From Streptomyces sp. TRM68367 (GTDB lineage: Bacteria; Actinomycetota; Actinomycetes; Streptomycetales; Streptomycetaceae): a DNA stretch of 64,000 bases. Shown one piece after another: positions 44,286 to 52,545 of this stretch. Within the stretch, counting starts at the first letter, position 1. Each line of letters starts with the position of its first letter. The stretch lies in the NCBI RefSeq assembly GCF_014495685.1, contig NZ_JACTVI010000024.1, positions 1 to 64,000 of the forward strand, given 5' to 3'. The translations under genes were made by a program, and so were the position numbers. The notes below the pieces were generated by a model, which was given only the letters and a program-made list of their open reading frames with translations, was not told the origin of the DNA and did no database searches.

Positions 44286-45214
44286 TGGTCTCCCCGGCTC
44301 TCGGGTCGCGCCGCCCGGTCGGCGAGCACCCCCAGCAGGTCTTCGGCAAGTTCCGGCTTCAGCAGCCCGTGGGCGAGCGCCCGGTCGGCGGTCGCGCGCG
44401 CCATCGCCAGGTAGCCGGCGACGGCCTGCGGGGCGTGTTTGCGCAGCTCCGTGACGTGCGCGGCGACCGTGCCGGCGTCCCCGCGCGCGACCGGGCCGGT
44501 CAGGGCCGCGTCACCGGAGCGCAGGGCGTTGTCCAGGGCCGCGCCGAGCAGCGGGCCGAGCATCCGGTCGGGGGCCTCGACGCCGGCCGAGCGCAGCAGC
44601 TCCATGGACTGGGCGACCAGCGTCACCAGGTGGTTGGCGCCCAGGGCGAGCGCCGCGTGGTAGAGCGGCCGCATCTCCTCGGCGATCCACTCCGGCTCGC
44701 CGCCCATCTCGATGACCAGCGCCTGGGCGGCCAGCCGCAGCTCCTCGGGCGCGGTGACGCCGAAGGAACACCCGGCCAGCCGCTGCACGTCCACGGGTGT
44801 GCCGGTGAAGGTCATCGCCGGGTGCAGGGCCATCGGCAGCGCGCCGGCCCGCAGCGCGGGGTCCAGCACGCGCGCGCCGTACCGGCCGGAGGTGTGCACG
44901 AGCAGCTGCCCCGGCCGTACGGCGCCGGTGTCGGCGAGTCCCGTGACCAGGTCGGGCAGGGCGTCGTCGGGGACGGTCAGCAGCACCAGCTCGGCGTGGT
45001 CGAGAACCTCGGCGGGCGGGACGACGGGCACGTCCGGGAGCATCTCGGCGGCGCGCCGCCGGGAGGTGTCGGAGACCCCGGAGACGGCCACCGGGCGGTG
45101 CCCGGCGAGCTGGAGGGAGGCCGCGAGCGCGGGACCCACGCGTCCGGCGCCGACGACGCCGACGGTGAGCCGCGCGGGGCGGTCCTTGGGGTCTGGCTGT
45201 GGGGTTGTGTTCAC
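44282..45214 (-). CDS. Rossmann-like DUF2520 oxidoreductase
   Basis: The 310-residue protein has an N-terminal NAD(P)-binding fold (VGVVGAGRVGPALAASLQLA, from about residue 17) and the C-terminal helical DUF2520 domain (ALPMALHPAMTFTGTP, MRPLYHAALALGANHLVTL). The architecture resembles ketopantoate reductase or ProC-like dehydrogenases. It opens the panC-nadB-nadC-coaX operon with a GTG start at 45214. Being next to panC suggests it could reduce ketopantoate to pantoate, or act on a by-product; this is inference from context. Confidence 0.88.
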   Translation of the reverse strand: MNTTPQPDPKDRPARLTVGVVGAGRVGPALAASLQLAGHRPVAVSGVSDTSRRRAAEMLPDVPVVPPAEVLDHAELVLLTVPDDALPDLVTGLADTGAVRPGQLLVHTSGRYGARVLDPALRAGALPMALHPAMTFTGTPVDVQRLAGCSFGVTAPEELRLAAQALVIEMGGEPEWIAEEMRPLYHAALALGANHLVTLVAQSMELLRSAGVEAPDRMLGPLLGAALDNALRSGDAALTGPVARGDAGTVAAHVTELRKHAPQAVAGYLAMARATADRALAHGLLKPELAEDLLGVLADRAARPESRGDQ

Positions 45215-45300
45215 TCGACGGCGGCCTTCCCGTTCCAGTCCGCTCCGGGTACCGGACGATTTCTCGTCATGTTAACGCGATCGGTTCGAGAGGCGTTCGG

Positions 45301-45318
45301 TTGTCCACAGGCCTGTGG
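45301..45318. promoter_or_regulatory. Palindrome with a DnaA-box-like sequence in a divergent promoter region
   Basis: TTGTCCACA (45301-45309) equals the Streptomyces DnaA box consensus. It overlaps CCACAGGCCTGTGG (45305-45318), a perfect 14-base palindrome. It lies between the cofactor operon and the PLP lyase gene. A regulator site is more likely than a DnaA role, since only one box is present. Confidence 0.4.
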
Positions 45319-45433
45319 GTTGACGCACGCCCGTACGGCAGTCCGTACGGATCCACGGGTGCCCGCGCGCGGGAGACCGTACGGAAAAAAATGCGCGTGC
45401 CCGCGCGCAGCGGCGCGCGGGATGATCCGGGGC

Positions 45434-46630
45434 ATGAGCGATACGGCGGAGCAGGGCGGACCGCAGGCGCAGTCCGCGCCGGAGGAAGAGCGGCGCAGGC
45501 AGCTGAGGGAGCGGCGCATCAACGCCGCCCGCAGCGCACGGCGGGCACTCGCGCGCCTCGGTTTCCTGGGCACGCTCCGGGAGCGCCTGGCGCTGCTCGA
45601 CACGGCGGAGAGCGTCTACGACCTGGACAAGCGCGCGGACCTGTACGGCGACGGTGTCGTCGAGGCCCTGGAGAACAAGGTCGCCGGGCTGCTCGGGACC
45701 GAGGCCGCCGCCTTCTTCCCCACGGGCACGATGGCCCAGCAGGTCGCCCTGCGCTGCTGGGCGGGCCGCACCGGCAGCCCGGTCGTCGCCCTGCACGGCC
45801 TCAGCCACCCCGAGGTCCACGAGCGGCAGGCGTTCAGCCGGGTCAGCGGCCTGCGCCCGGTGCGGGTGACGAGCGAGCCGCGGCTGCCCACCGCCGCCGA
45901 GGTGCGCGACTTCGAGGAGCCCTTCGGGGCGCTGATGCTGGAGCTGCCCCTCAGGGACGCCGGTTTCGTGCTGCCCACCTGGGAGGAGCTCACCGAGGTC
46001 GTGGAGGCGGCGCGGGAGCGCGACGCGGTGGTGCACTTCGACGGGGCGCGCCTGTGGGAGTGCACGGCGCACTTCGGCCGGTCCCTGGACGAGATCGCGG
46101 CCCTGGCGGACAGCGTCTACGTTTCGCTCTACAAATCTCTCGACGGGCTCGGAGGCGCAGCCCTGGCCGGCTCACAGACGCTCGTGAGCGAGGCGAAAGT
46201 CTGGCGCCACAGGTACGGCGGCCAGGCATTCCAGCAGTTTCCGACAGCCCTGTCCGCGCTGATCGGCCTCGACAGAGAGCTGCCTCGGCTGCCTGAGTAT
46301 GTGGCCCATGCGCGCATGGTCGCCGCGGCGCTGCGGGAGGGGTTCGCCGCGGCCGGAGTGCCCTGGTCGCGCGTCCATCCCGAGGTGCCGCACACCCACG
46401 ACTTCCAGGTCTGGCTGCCATACGACGCCGACGTCGTCGCCGAGGCGGCGGTCCGCACGGCTGAGGAGACGAAGACCGTCCTGTTCGCGGGCGGCTGGGA
46501 CCAGAGCGGGCCGGGCTTGTCCGTCACGGAGGTGTACGTGCGGGCGGCCGGCCTGGAGTGGACTGCCGACGACGTCATGGAGGCGGTCGCGGAATTTGCT
46601 GCCCGGCTGACCGAGGAGGCCAGCCGGTAG
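45434..46630 (+). CDS. PLP-dependent threonine aldolase/beta-eliminating lyase family protein
   Basis: The 398-residue fold-type I PLP enzyme has FFPTGTMAQQVALRCWAG (cofactor phosphate region), VHFDGARLWECT (Asp binding the pyridine nitrogen) and the Schiff-base Lys in VYVSLYKSLDGLGGAALAG. This pattern is the low-specificity threonine aldolase family (beta_elim_lyase). Starts at ATG 45434 (MSDTAEQGG), with a charged N-terminal helix. It would cleave threonine or related hydroxy amino acids to glycine. Its neighbour operon is divergent. Confidence 0.88.
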   Translation: MSDTAEQGGPQAQSAPEEERRRQLRERRINAARSARRALARLGFLGTLRERLALLDTAESVYDLDKRADLYGDGVVEALENKVAGLLGTEAAAFFPTGTMAQQVALRCWAGRTGSPVVALHGLSHPEVHERQAFSRVSGLRPVRVTSEPRLPTAAEVRDFEEPFGALMLELPLRDAGFVLPTWEELTEVVEAARERDAVVHFDGARLWECTAHFGRSLDEIAALADSVYVSLYKSLDGLGGAALAGSQTLVSEAKVWRHRYGGQAFQQFPTALSALIGLDRELPRLPEYVAHARMVAAALREGFAAAGVPWSRVHPEVPHTHDFQVWLPYDADVVAEAAVRTAEETKTVLFAGGWDQSGPGLSVTEVYVRAAGLEWTADDVMEAVAEFAARLTEEASR

Positions 46631-46670
46631 GCAACCGGCGGCGGTCCACCCGGCGGGCAACCTGCGGCGG

Positions 46671-46860
46671 TCAGCCGATGGGCAGCCACCGGCCCAGGGT
46701 CCGCCGTATCCGCCCGCGCGCGGGGCGCCCGGCGAGGACCGCCCGGAACTGCCGGCGGTCGCGCCACTCGCGCACGACCTGCCCGTCGTGGGCGCCGGGC
46801 GCGGGCGGGGCCGGCTCGCCGAGCCGCTGGGCGCGGTAGGTGTCGAGTGGTGGCCCGGCC
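46671..46860 (-). pseudogene. Possible gene-tail fragment, unidentified
   Basis: The minus frame ending at 46671 reads LDTYRAQRLGEPAPPAPGAH, then VVREWRDRRQFRAVLAGRPA and RRTLGRWLPIG. It looks like the C-terminus of a real protein, but upstream the frame runs into the tandem repeats at 46908-47031 and has no start of its own. Possibly a decayed gene. Family not recognised. Confidence 0.35.
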
Positions 46861-46907
46861 GGGCAGCGACTTTGTGGAGGGGATTCTGCGCTGAGCCGCC
46901 CGCCGGG

Positions 46908-47031
46908 GCTCGGTCGGACCGCATGTGCGGACTCCGAGCCGCGCCGACTCAGTCGAACGGGATGTGCCGGATCCGGACCCACGCCGGGCTCAGTCGAACC
47001 GGATGTGCCGGATCCCGACCCGCGCCTGCCG
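46908..47031. repeat. Three tandem ~41-base repeats duplicating the 3' end of the ATPase gene
   Basis: Units at about 46908-46948, 46949-46989 and 46990-47031 share TCAGTCGAACNGGATGTGCC and GGATCC-GACCC. The rightmost unit encodes the true C-terminus (ARVGIRHIRFD and stop) of the ATPase; the middle one encodes a second VRIRHIPFD-stop in another frame, and the third is diverged. Confidence 0.6.
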
Positions 47032-47622
47032 CAGCCGGGTGCGCAGCCGGCCCTCGGTGTTGGACCTCAGCCGCAGCCCGGCCAGGGTGGCGATGCGGTC
47101 CGCCGTCTTCGGCACGGTCGTGTGGTCCGTCCACAGGTGCTCGGCGAACTCCGGCTCGCGCAGCCGCTCCAGACAGTGGTCCAGCTGCTGTACGGCCCAG
47201 CTCTCCCGGCGCAGCCCGGCGTTCTTCCCGGCGACGTACTGCAGGAGGTGGCCCAGGCCGCGCTCGTTCAGCCGCTTCAGAACGGTGGCGCGCTCGGCGA
47301 GGAGTGTGAAGTGCCGTACGTCGTGGCCGAGTTCGCGCAGGCGGCCGACGGTCTCGGCGAAGTAGCCGGGGTCGGTGACGGTCATGGGGGCGATCACCAC
47401 GCCGTCGTGCTTGGTGAGGGCCAGGTCGAGGACCTCGACCACGCCCTGCCGCCAGGCGCCCAGGTCCTGGAAGTCCCCCCGCAGGTCGGGCGGCAGCATG
47501 CGGCGCAGTCCGAAGCCCGCGTGTTCGGGGTCGCAGATGACGCTGCGCGGCAGCCGTCGCTGTATCTCGTGTGCGGTCTGTGTCTTGCCGCCCCCGAAAG
47601 GGCCGTTGATCCACAGGAGCAT
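46990..47622 (-). CDS. TmrB-like P-loop ATP-binding protein
   Basis: The 210-residue protein is a small P-loop NTPase: Walker A GPFGGGKT (about residues 7-14), ICDPEHAGFGLRRMLP, VVIAPMTVTDP and VLKRLNERGLGHLL. It resembles the TmrB family, named after a Bacillus tunicamycin-resistance protein, and AAA kinases such as shikimate-kinase-like folds. ATG 47622 begins MLLWINGPFGGGKTQ. It may bind or phosphorylate an antibiotic; no experiment can be inferred. The gene's last 40 bases are tandemly repeated downstream. Confidence 0.82.
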   Translation of the reverse strand: MLLWINGPFGGGKTQTAHEIQRRLPRSVICDPEHAGFGLRRMLPPDLRGDFQDLGAWRQGVVEVLDLALTKHDGVVIAPMTVTDPGYFAETVGRLRELGHDVRHFTLLAERATVLKRLNERGLGHLLQYVAGKNAGLRRESWAVQQLDHCLERLREPEFAEHLWTDHTTVPKTADRIATLAGLRLRSNTEGRLRTRLRQARVGIRHIRFD

Positions 47623-47668
47623 GCGCGCACCCTAGTGGGCGGCGGTCACGCGCGGGTCACCGTGTCCA

Positions 47669-48340
47669 CTAACCGTGCCCGCCCGCCCGCACCAGACCGG
47701 TCTCGTACGCCAGGACGACCACCTGGACGCGGTCCCTGAGGCCCAGCTTGGTCAGGATGCGGCCCACGTGCGTCTTGACGGTCGCCTCGGACAGCACGAG
47801 CCGGGCCGCGATCTCGCCGTTCGACAGGCCCTGCGCGACCAGCACCATGACCTCCCGCTCGCGCTCGGTGAGCCGCTCCAGCTCCTTGTGCTCGGGCCGC
47901 TTGCCGCCGCTGGGCAGCATCGGCGCGAAGCGGTCCAGAAGGCGGCGGGTGGTGGACGGCGCGACCACGGCGTCGCCGCTGTGCACGGAACGGATGGCGG
48001 CCAGCAGCTCGCCGGGCGGGACGTCCTTGAGCATGAATCCGGAGGCGCCCGCCTTCAGCCCGGAGAAGGCGTACTCGTCAAGGTCGAAGGTGGTCAGGAT
48101 CAGCACCTTCGGCGGATCCGGCTGGGCGCAGATGCGGCGGGTGGCCTCCACGCCGTCCAGCTTCGGCATACGCACGTCCATCAGAACCACGTCGACGCCG
48201 GTCGAGTCGAGCGCCTGGAGGGCCTCGACGCCGTCGCCCGCCTCCGCCACGACCTCCATGTCCGGCTGGGCGGCGAGCACCATCCGGAACCCGGTGCGCA
48301 GCAGCACCTGGTCGTCGACGAGCATTACGCGGATCGTCAT
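47669..48340 (-). CDS. NarL/LuxR-family response regulator
   Basis: The 223-residue regulator has a receiver domain (MTIRVMLVDDQVLLRTGF; phospho-Asp in VVLMDVRMPKLDG; Lys in FMLKDVPPG) and a C-terminal LuxR helix-turn-helix (LTEREREVMVLVAQGLSNGE, SEATVKTHVGRILTKLGLRD). It pairs with the histidine kinase 81 bases upstream on the same strand. Target unknown. Confidence 0.93.
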   Translation of the reverse strand: MTIRVMLVDDQVLLRTGFRMVLAAQPDMEVVAEAGDGVEALQALDSTGVDVVLMDVRMPKLDGVEATRRICAQPDPPKVLILTTFDLDEYAFSGLKAGASGFMLKDVPPGELLAAIRSVHSGDAVVAPSTTRRLLDRFAPMLPSGGKRPEHKELERLTEREREVMVLVAQGLSNGEIAARLVLSEATVKTHVGRILTKLGLRDRVQVVVLAYETGLVRAGGHG

Positions 48341-48421
48341 CAGGGGCCTCTTCCGTAGTCCGCAGTCCGCCGATGCCGTCGGCGGGTCGTTACAGGTGTC
48401 AACAGGGGACGTGCGTCGGTG

Positions 48422-49624
48422 TCAGTGCGCTGGTTTGAGCGGCAGCAGGGCACTGATGCGGAATCCTCCGCCAGGGCGCGGGCCGGCGTCCAGCGTGCCG
48501 CCGACCATGCCGACCCGCTCGCGCATGCCGATCAGGCCGTGGCCCTGGCCGTCGAGGCCGCCCTCCTCGTACAGCTCGTGCGGGGCGCCCTTGCCGTCGT
48601 CCTCGACGAGCAGGCCGAGGCCGTCGTCGAAGTAGACCAGCCGGACGCTCGCGCCCGCGTTCGGCCCGCCGTGCTTGCGCGTGTTGGTGAGCGCCTCCTG
48701 CACGATGCGGTACGCGGTCAGCTCCACTCCGCTGGGCAGCGGGCGCGGGGTGCCCTCGACCTTGAAGTCGACGGGCAGCCCGGAGCCGCGGCACTGCCCG
48801 ACCAGGTCCTCGATCTGCTGCACGTCGGGCTGTGGGACGTACTCCCCGGACTCCTGGTGCTCGCCGGTGCGCAGCACGCCGAGCAGGCGGCGCATCTCGG
48901 CGAGGGCCTGGCGGCCGGTGGAGGAGATGGTCTCCAGGGCCTTCTTCGCCTGGTCGGGCGCGGCGTCGAGGACGTAGGCGGCGCCGTCGGCCTGTACCAC
49001 CATCACCGACACGTTGTGCGCGACGACGTCGTGCAACTCACGGGCGATCCGGGCGCGTTCCGCGGCGACCGCGACCTTGGACTGCGCCTCGCGCTCCTTC
49101 TCCAGGCGGGCGGCGCGCTCCTCCAGCTGCGCGAAGTAGGCGCGGCGGGTGCGGATCGAGTCGCCGAGCACCCAGGCGAGGGCGAACGGAACCGTCTGGA
49201 AGACCATGAGCGCGATGTTGCCCCCGGTGCCCGTGACCTCGTTGGGCCAGCGCAGCTGTGCCATGGGGGCCGCGCACAGGCCGACGCCCAGGGCGAGCCG
49301 CGACGCCCAGCGGGCGCCGGTCGCGGCGACCGTGTAGACGATCACCAGCATGGCGAAGTCGGCGGGCATCGTCTCGACGTCGAGCGCGAGCTGCGCCGCG
49401 CCGACACCGATGGCCAGCAGCAGCATCTTCTCCGGCATGCGCCGGCGCAGCGCGATGACCAGGCACAGCAGGAGCAGGATGGGCACGAGCGCCGCCGTGG
49501 CCTCCTCGCCCTGCACCACGTGCTGGGAGGCCGCCGTCACCACCGCGATCCCGAGCAGGACGATCGCCCAGGCGGTGTCGACGCCGGTGGGGTGTCTGCG
49601 GAGGAAGTCGTAGAGGCGCTGCAC
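48422..49624 (-). CDS. DesK-type sensor histidine kinase
   Basis: The 400-residue kinase starts at GTG 49624. About five membrane spans occupy residues 15-165, with almost no extracytoplasmic domain, so it senses within the membrane. A coiled region (LEERAARLEKEREAQ) leads to the HisKA_3 H-box ARELHDVVAHNVSVMVVQAD; the ATPase domain has TAYRIVQEALTNTRKHGGPN (N-box) and GQGHGLIGMRERVGMVGG. Its partner regulator is next. Stimulus unknown; DesK-like kinases often sense membrane state or antibiotics. Confidence 0.93.
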   Translation of the reverse strand: MQRLYDFLRRHPTGVDTAWAIVLLGIAVVTAASQHVVQGEEATAALVPILLLLCLVIALRRRMPEKMLLLAIGVGAAQLALDVETMPADFAMLVIVYTVAATGARWASRLALGVGLCAAPMAQLRWPNEVTGTGGNIALMVFQTVPFALAWVLGDSIRTRRAYFAQLEERAARLEKEREAQSKVAVAAERARIARELHDVVAHNVSVMVVQADGAAYVLDAAPDQAKKALETISSTGRQALAEMRRLLGVLRTGEHQESGEYVPQPDVQQIEDLVGQCRGSGLPVDFKVEGTPRPLPSGVELTAYRIVQEALTNTRKHGGPNAGASVRLVYFDDGLGLLVEDDGKGAPHELYEEGGLDGQGHGLIGMRERVGMVGGTLDAGPRPGGGFRISALLPLKPAH

Positions 49625-49770
49625 GTAACCCAGCGTAGGGAAGCGAGATGCGTGCAGGAGTCAACCGGAGGACCGATCCGCGCCCCGCGCGCCTACTCCC
49701 CAAGGTGGAGTCCCCGTGGCCCTGTGCGCTTGGGCGGGTCATGCCGCGCACAGGGCTAGCCTGGCCCGGT

Positions 49771-49817
49771 GAGGCCAGTGGGGACAGTGAGAGATATTGA
49801 GGCCAGTGGGGACAGTG
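49771..49817. repeat. 19-base direct repeat at the start of the MidA-family gene
   Basis: GAGGCCAGTGGGGACAGTG occurs at 49771-49789 and again at 49799-49817, a 28-base period. The second copy contains the likely start codons of the methyltransferase, so the leader has been duplicated. Confidence 0.65.
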
Positions 49818-50891
49818 GGAGAACCGGACGAGTGGCGCGGGTGGCGGGCTGCCGCGCAGGACGCGCTGTACCGGCCGGGCGGCTTCTACCGCAGGTCCGA
49901 GGGCCCGGCCGGGCACTTCCGTACGTCCGTGCACGCGTCGCCGCTGTTCGCCCGGGCCGTGGCGGAGCTGCTGTGCCGCCTCGACGCCGCGCTGGGCCGG
50001 CCCGCCGAGCTGGCCTTCGTCGACATGGGGGCCGGGCGGGGTGAGCTGGTCACCGGCGTGCTCGCCGCGCTGCCCGCCGGCGTGGCCGCCCGCGCGCGCG
50101 GGTACGCCGTCGAGGTCGCCGGCCGCCCCGCCGGGCTCGATCACCGGATCGAGTGGCTGGCCGAGCCGCCCGAGGGCGTCACGGGGCTGTTGTTCGCCAA
50201 CGAGTGGCTGGACAACGTACCCGTGGAGGTCGCAGAGGTGGATGCCGCCGGCGTGCCGCGGCGGGTGCTGGTCCGGCGGGACGGGACCGAACGGCTCGGG
50301 GAGCCGGTGTCCGGGGAGCAGGCGCGGTGGCTGGCGCGCTGGTGGCCGCTGCCGGCCGAGGAGGGGCTGCGCGCGGAGATCGGGCTGCCCCGCGCCGCGG
50401 CGTGGGCGTCGGCCGTGGCAGCGCTGGAGCGGGGGCTCGCCGTCGCCGTGGACTACGCGCACACGGCGGACGCACGGCCGCCGTTCGGGACGCTCACCGG
50501 GTTCCGGGAGGGGCGCGAGACGGCGCCCGTGCCGGACGGGTCGTGCGACATCACCGCGCATGTCGCGCTGGACGCGTGCGCGCTGCCCGGCGGGAGCGTG
50601 CTGCGCCAGGCGGACGCGCTGCGCGCCCTGGGCATCACCGGCGCACGCCCTCCGCTCACGCTCGCCTCCACGGATCCCACGGCGTACGTCCGCGCCCTCG
50701 CGCGCGCCGGAGAAGCCGCGGAGCTCACCGCGGCGGACGGACTCGGCGACTTCGGCTGGCTGGTGCAGCCGGTCGGCGTCCCGGAGGCCGGCGACCTGTT
50801 CGCCGGGGTCCCGGAGGCAGGCGACCAGTCTGCCGGTCGTCCGGCGGCGGGCGGCCTATTTGTCGATGTCCCCCACGACGAAGAACAGTGA
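49806..50891 (+). CDS. MidA/NDUFAF7-family SAM-dependent methyltransferase
   Basis: From GTG 49806 the protein is 361 residues; GTG 49815 or TTG 49797 are alternatives because the start region is duplicated. The family pattern is clear: FRTSVHASPLFARAVAELL, the SAM motif VDMGAGRGELVTGVLAALPA, and LLFANEWLDNVPVEVAE, equal to the GNEFxDALPV box of MidA. In mitochondria NDUFAF7 (MidA) dimethylates an arginine of NDUFS2, the NuoD homologue. Here the next gene, overlapping tail-to-tail by 36 bases, is a NuoD homologue. The C-terminus carries three 10-residue repeats (VPEAGDLFAG, VPEAGDQSAG, RPAAGGLFVD). Confidence 0.88.
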   Translation: MGTVGEPDEWRGWRAAAQDALYRPGGFYRRSEGPAGHFRTSVHASPLFARAVAELLCRLDAALGRPAELAFVDMGAGRGELVTGVLAALPAGVAARARGYAVEVAGRPAGLDHRIEWLAEPPEGVTGLLFANEWLDNVPVEVAEVDAAGVPRRVLVRRDGTERLGEPVSGEQARWLARWWPLPAEEGLRAEIGLPRAAAWASAVAALERGLAVAVDYAHTADARPPFGTLTGFREGRETAPVPDGSCDITAHVALDACALPGGSVLRQADALRALGITGARPPLTLASTDPTAYVRALARAGEAAELTAADGLGDFGWLVQPVGVPEAGDLFAGVPEAGDQSAGRPAAGGLFVDVPHDEEQ

Positions 50892-52007
50892 CCCCAGGAT
50901 CGCCACCATGTCCGCGACCAGCGTGCCCGGCAGCAGCTCGGTCAGTGCCTGGATGTTGTTGTACGACGCCGACCGCAGCTTCAGCCGGTACGGCGTCTTC
51001 TCGCCCTTGCTGACGAGGTAGTAGCCGTTGATGCCGAGCGGGTTCTCGGTCCACGCGTACGTGTGCCCCTCGGGCGCCTTCAGCACCTTGGGGAGCCGCT
51101 GGTTGATCGGGCCGGGCGGCAGCTCGGTGAGCCGGTCGAGGCAGGCGTCGGCGAGGTCCAGGGAGTTGTGCGTCTGCTCCAGGAGGCACTCGAAGCGGGC
51201 CAGGCAGTCGCCCTCCTTCCGGGTGACCACCTTCAGGACGTCGCCGAGGTCGCCGTACCCGAGATACGGCTCGTCGCGCCGCAGGTCGAAGTCGACGCCC
51301 GAGCCGCGCGCGATCGGCCCGCTGACGCCGTACGCGTGCACGGTCTCCGGCGCGAGCACCCCCACCCCGCGCGTGCGCCCCCGGAAGATCTCGTTGCCGA
51401 GCACCAGGTCGTCGAGCCGGTCCATGCGCGAGCGGACCTCGGCGACGGCCGCACGCGCGCGCGTGGTCCACCCGGCCGGAAGGTCCTCCTTCAGACCTCC
51501 GACGCGGTTGAACATGTAGTGCATGCGCCCGCCGGAGACCTCCTCCATCACGTGCTGGAGCTTCTCCCGCTCCGTGAAGGCGTAGAAGATCGGCGTGATA
51601 CCGCCCAGCTCCAGGGGATACGACCCGAGGAACATCAGGTGGTTGAGCACCCGGTTCAGCTCCGCGAGCAGGGTCCGCGTCCACACCGCGCGCGTGGGAA
51701 CCTCCATGCCGAGCATGCGCTCCACAGCGAGGACCACGCCCAGCTCGTTCGAGAACGCCGACAGCCAGTCGTGGCGGTTGGCGAGCATGATGATCTGGCG
51801 GTAGTCGCGCGCCTCGAACAGCTTCTCCGCGCCCCGGTGCATATAGCCGATCACCGGCTCCGCGCGCGTGATGCGCTCGCCGTCCAGGACGAGCCGCAGC
51901 CGCAGCACGCCGTGCGTCGACGGGTGCTGCGGTCCGATGTTGAGCACCATGTCGGTGCTCTCCGCCGCGCCGCCGATCCCGACCATGGTCTCCGTCGTAG
52001 GAGTCAT
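50856..52007 (-). CDS. nuoD2: Orphan NADH-quinone oxidoreductase subunit D homologue (NuoD2)
   Basis: The 383-residue protein belongs to the NuoD/49-kDa family. ATG 52007 begins MTPTTETMVG; the longer frame upstream lies in the PH gene. Motifs: NIGPQHPSTHGVLRLRLVLD with the quinone-site His (H32), VIGYMHRGAEKLFEARDY (R58 in HRG-EKL), MELN-like LLAELNRVLNHLMFLG and RGRTRGVGVL. At the place of the quinone-binding Tyr of complex I (RLDY) this protein has RHDW (W81). No other nuo gene is near, so it is not part of a standard nuo operon. It overlaps the MidA-family gene at the 3' end. Confidence 0.9.
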   Translation of the reverse strand: MTPTTETMVGIGGAAESTDMVLNIGPQHPSTHGVLRLRLVLDGERITRAEPVIGYMHRGAEKLFEARDYRQIIMLANRHDWLSAFSNELGVVLAVERMLGMEVPTRAVWTRTLLAELNRVLNHLMFLGSYPLELGGITPIFYAFTEREKLQHVMEEVSGGRMHYMFNRVGGLKEDLPAGWTTRARAAVAEVRSRMDRLDDLVLGNEIFRGRTRGVGVLAPETVHAYGVSGPIARGSGVDFDLRRDEPYLGYGDLGDVLKVVTRKEGDCLARFECLLEQTHNSLDLADACLDRLTELPPGPINQRLPKVLKAPEGHTYAWTENPLGINGYYLVSKGEKTPYRLKLRSASYNNIQALTELLPGTLVADMVAILGSLFFVVGDIDK

Positions 52008-52038
52008 GAACACAGTCTCCCCTACGTACGCTGGCCTC

Positions 52039-52545
52039 ATGGAGACGGGGAGCCAGCACGAGACGACCGAGGCAGTGGGCGACGAGCCGGTGTGGACGGG
52101 ACTGCCGCCGGGACTGCTGCGGATGCGGCGACTGCTGCTGGTGGTGTGGCTGGGACTGCTGGCACTGGCCGCCGGACTGCTGCCGGGGCTGCTGGCCGGG
52201 CCCGGCTGGGCCGCGTTCGCGCTGCTGCCGCTGGCGCTGACCGGGTGGGGCTGGGTGATGGTCGGCCGCAACTGGCGCTCCTGGCGGTACGCCGAGCGCG
52301 CCGACGACCTGCTGATCAGCCGGGGTGTGCTGTGGCGGCAGGAGACCGTGGTGCCGTACGGGCGGATGCAGCTGGTCGAGGTCACCTCCGGGCCGGTCGA
52401 ACGGCACTTCGGGCTGGCGAGCGTGCAGCTGCACACGGCGGCCGCGGCCACCGACGCGACCATCCCCGGCCTCGACCCGGTCGAGGCGGAACGGCTGCGC
52501 GACCGGCTCACCGAGCTGGGCGAGGCACGATCGGCGGGGCTGTGA
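52039..52545 (+). CDS. PH domain (YdbS-like bPH2) membrane protein
   Basis: The 168-residue protein has two membrane spans near the N-terminus (LLLVVWLGLLALAAGLLPGL and AAFALLPLALTGWGWVMV), followed by the bPH2 domain: ADDLLISRGVLWRQETVVPY, GRMQLVEVTSGPVERHFGLA and VQLHTAAAA. It starts 32 bases from the nuoD2 start on the other strand. Its stop overlaps the GTG of the next gene, a longer PH protein; such YdbS/YdbT pairs are common. Confidence 0.9.
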   Translation: METGSQHETTEAVGDEPVWTGLPPGLLRMRRLLLVVWLGLLALAAGLLPGLLAGPGWAAFALLPLALTGWGWVMVGRNWRSWRYAERADDLLISRGVLWRQETVVPYGRMQLVEVTSGPVERHFGLASVQLHTAAAATDATIPGLDPVEAERLRDRLTELGEARSAGL

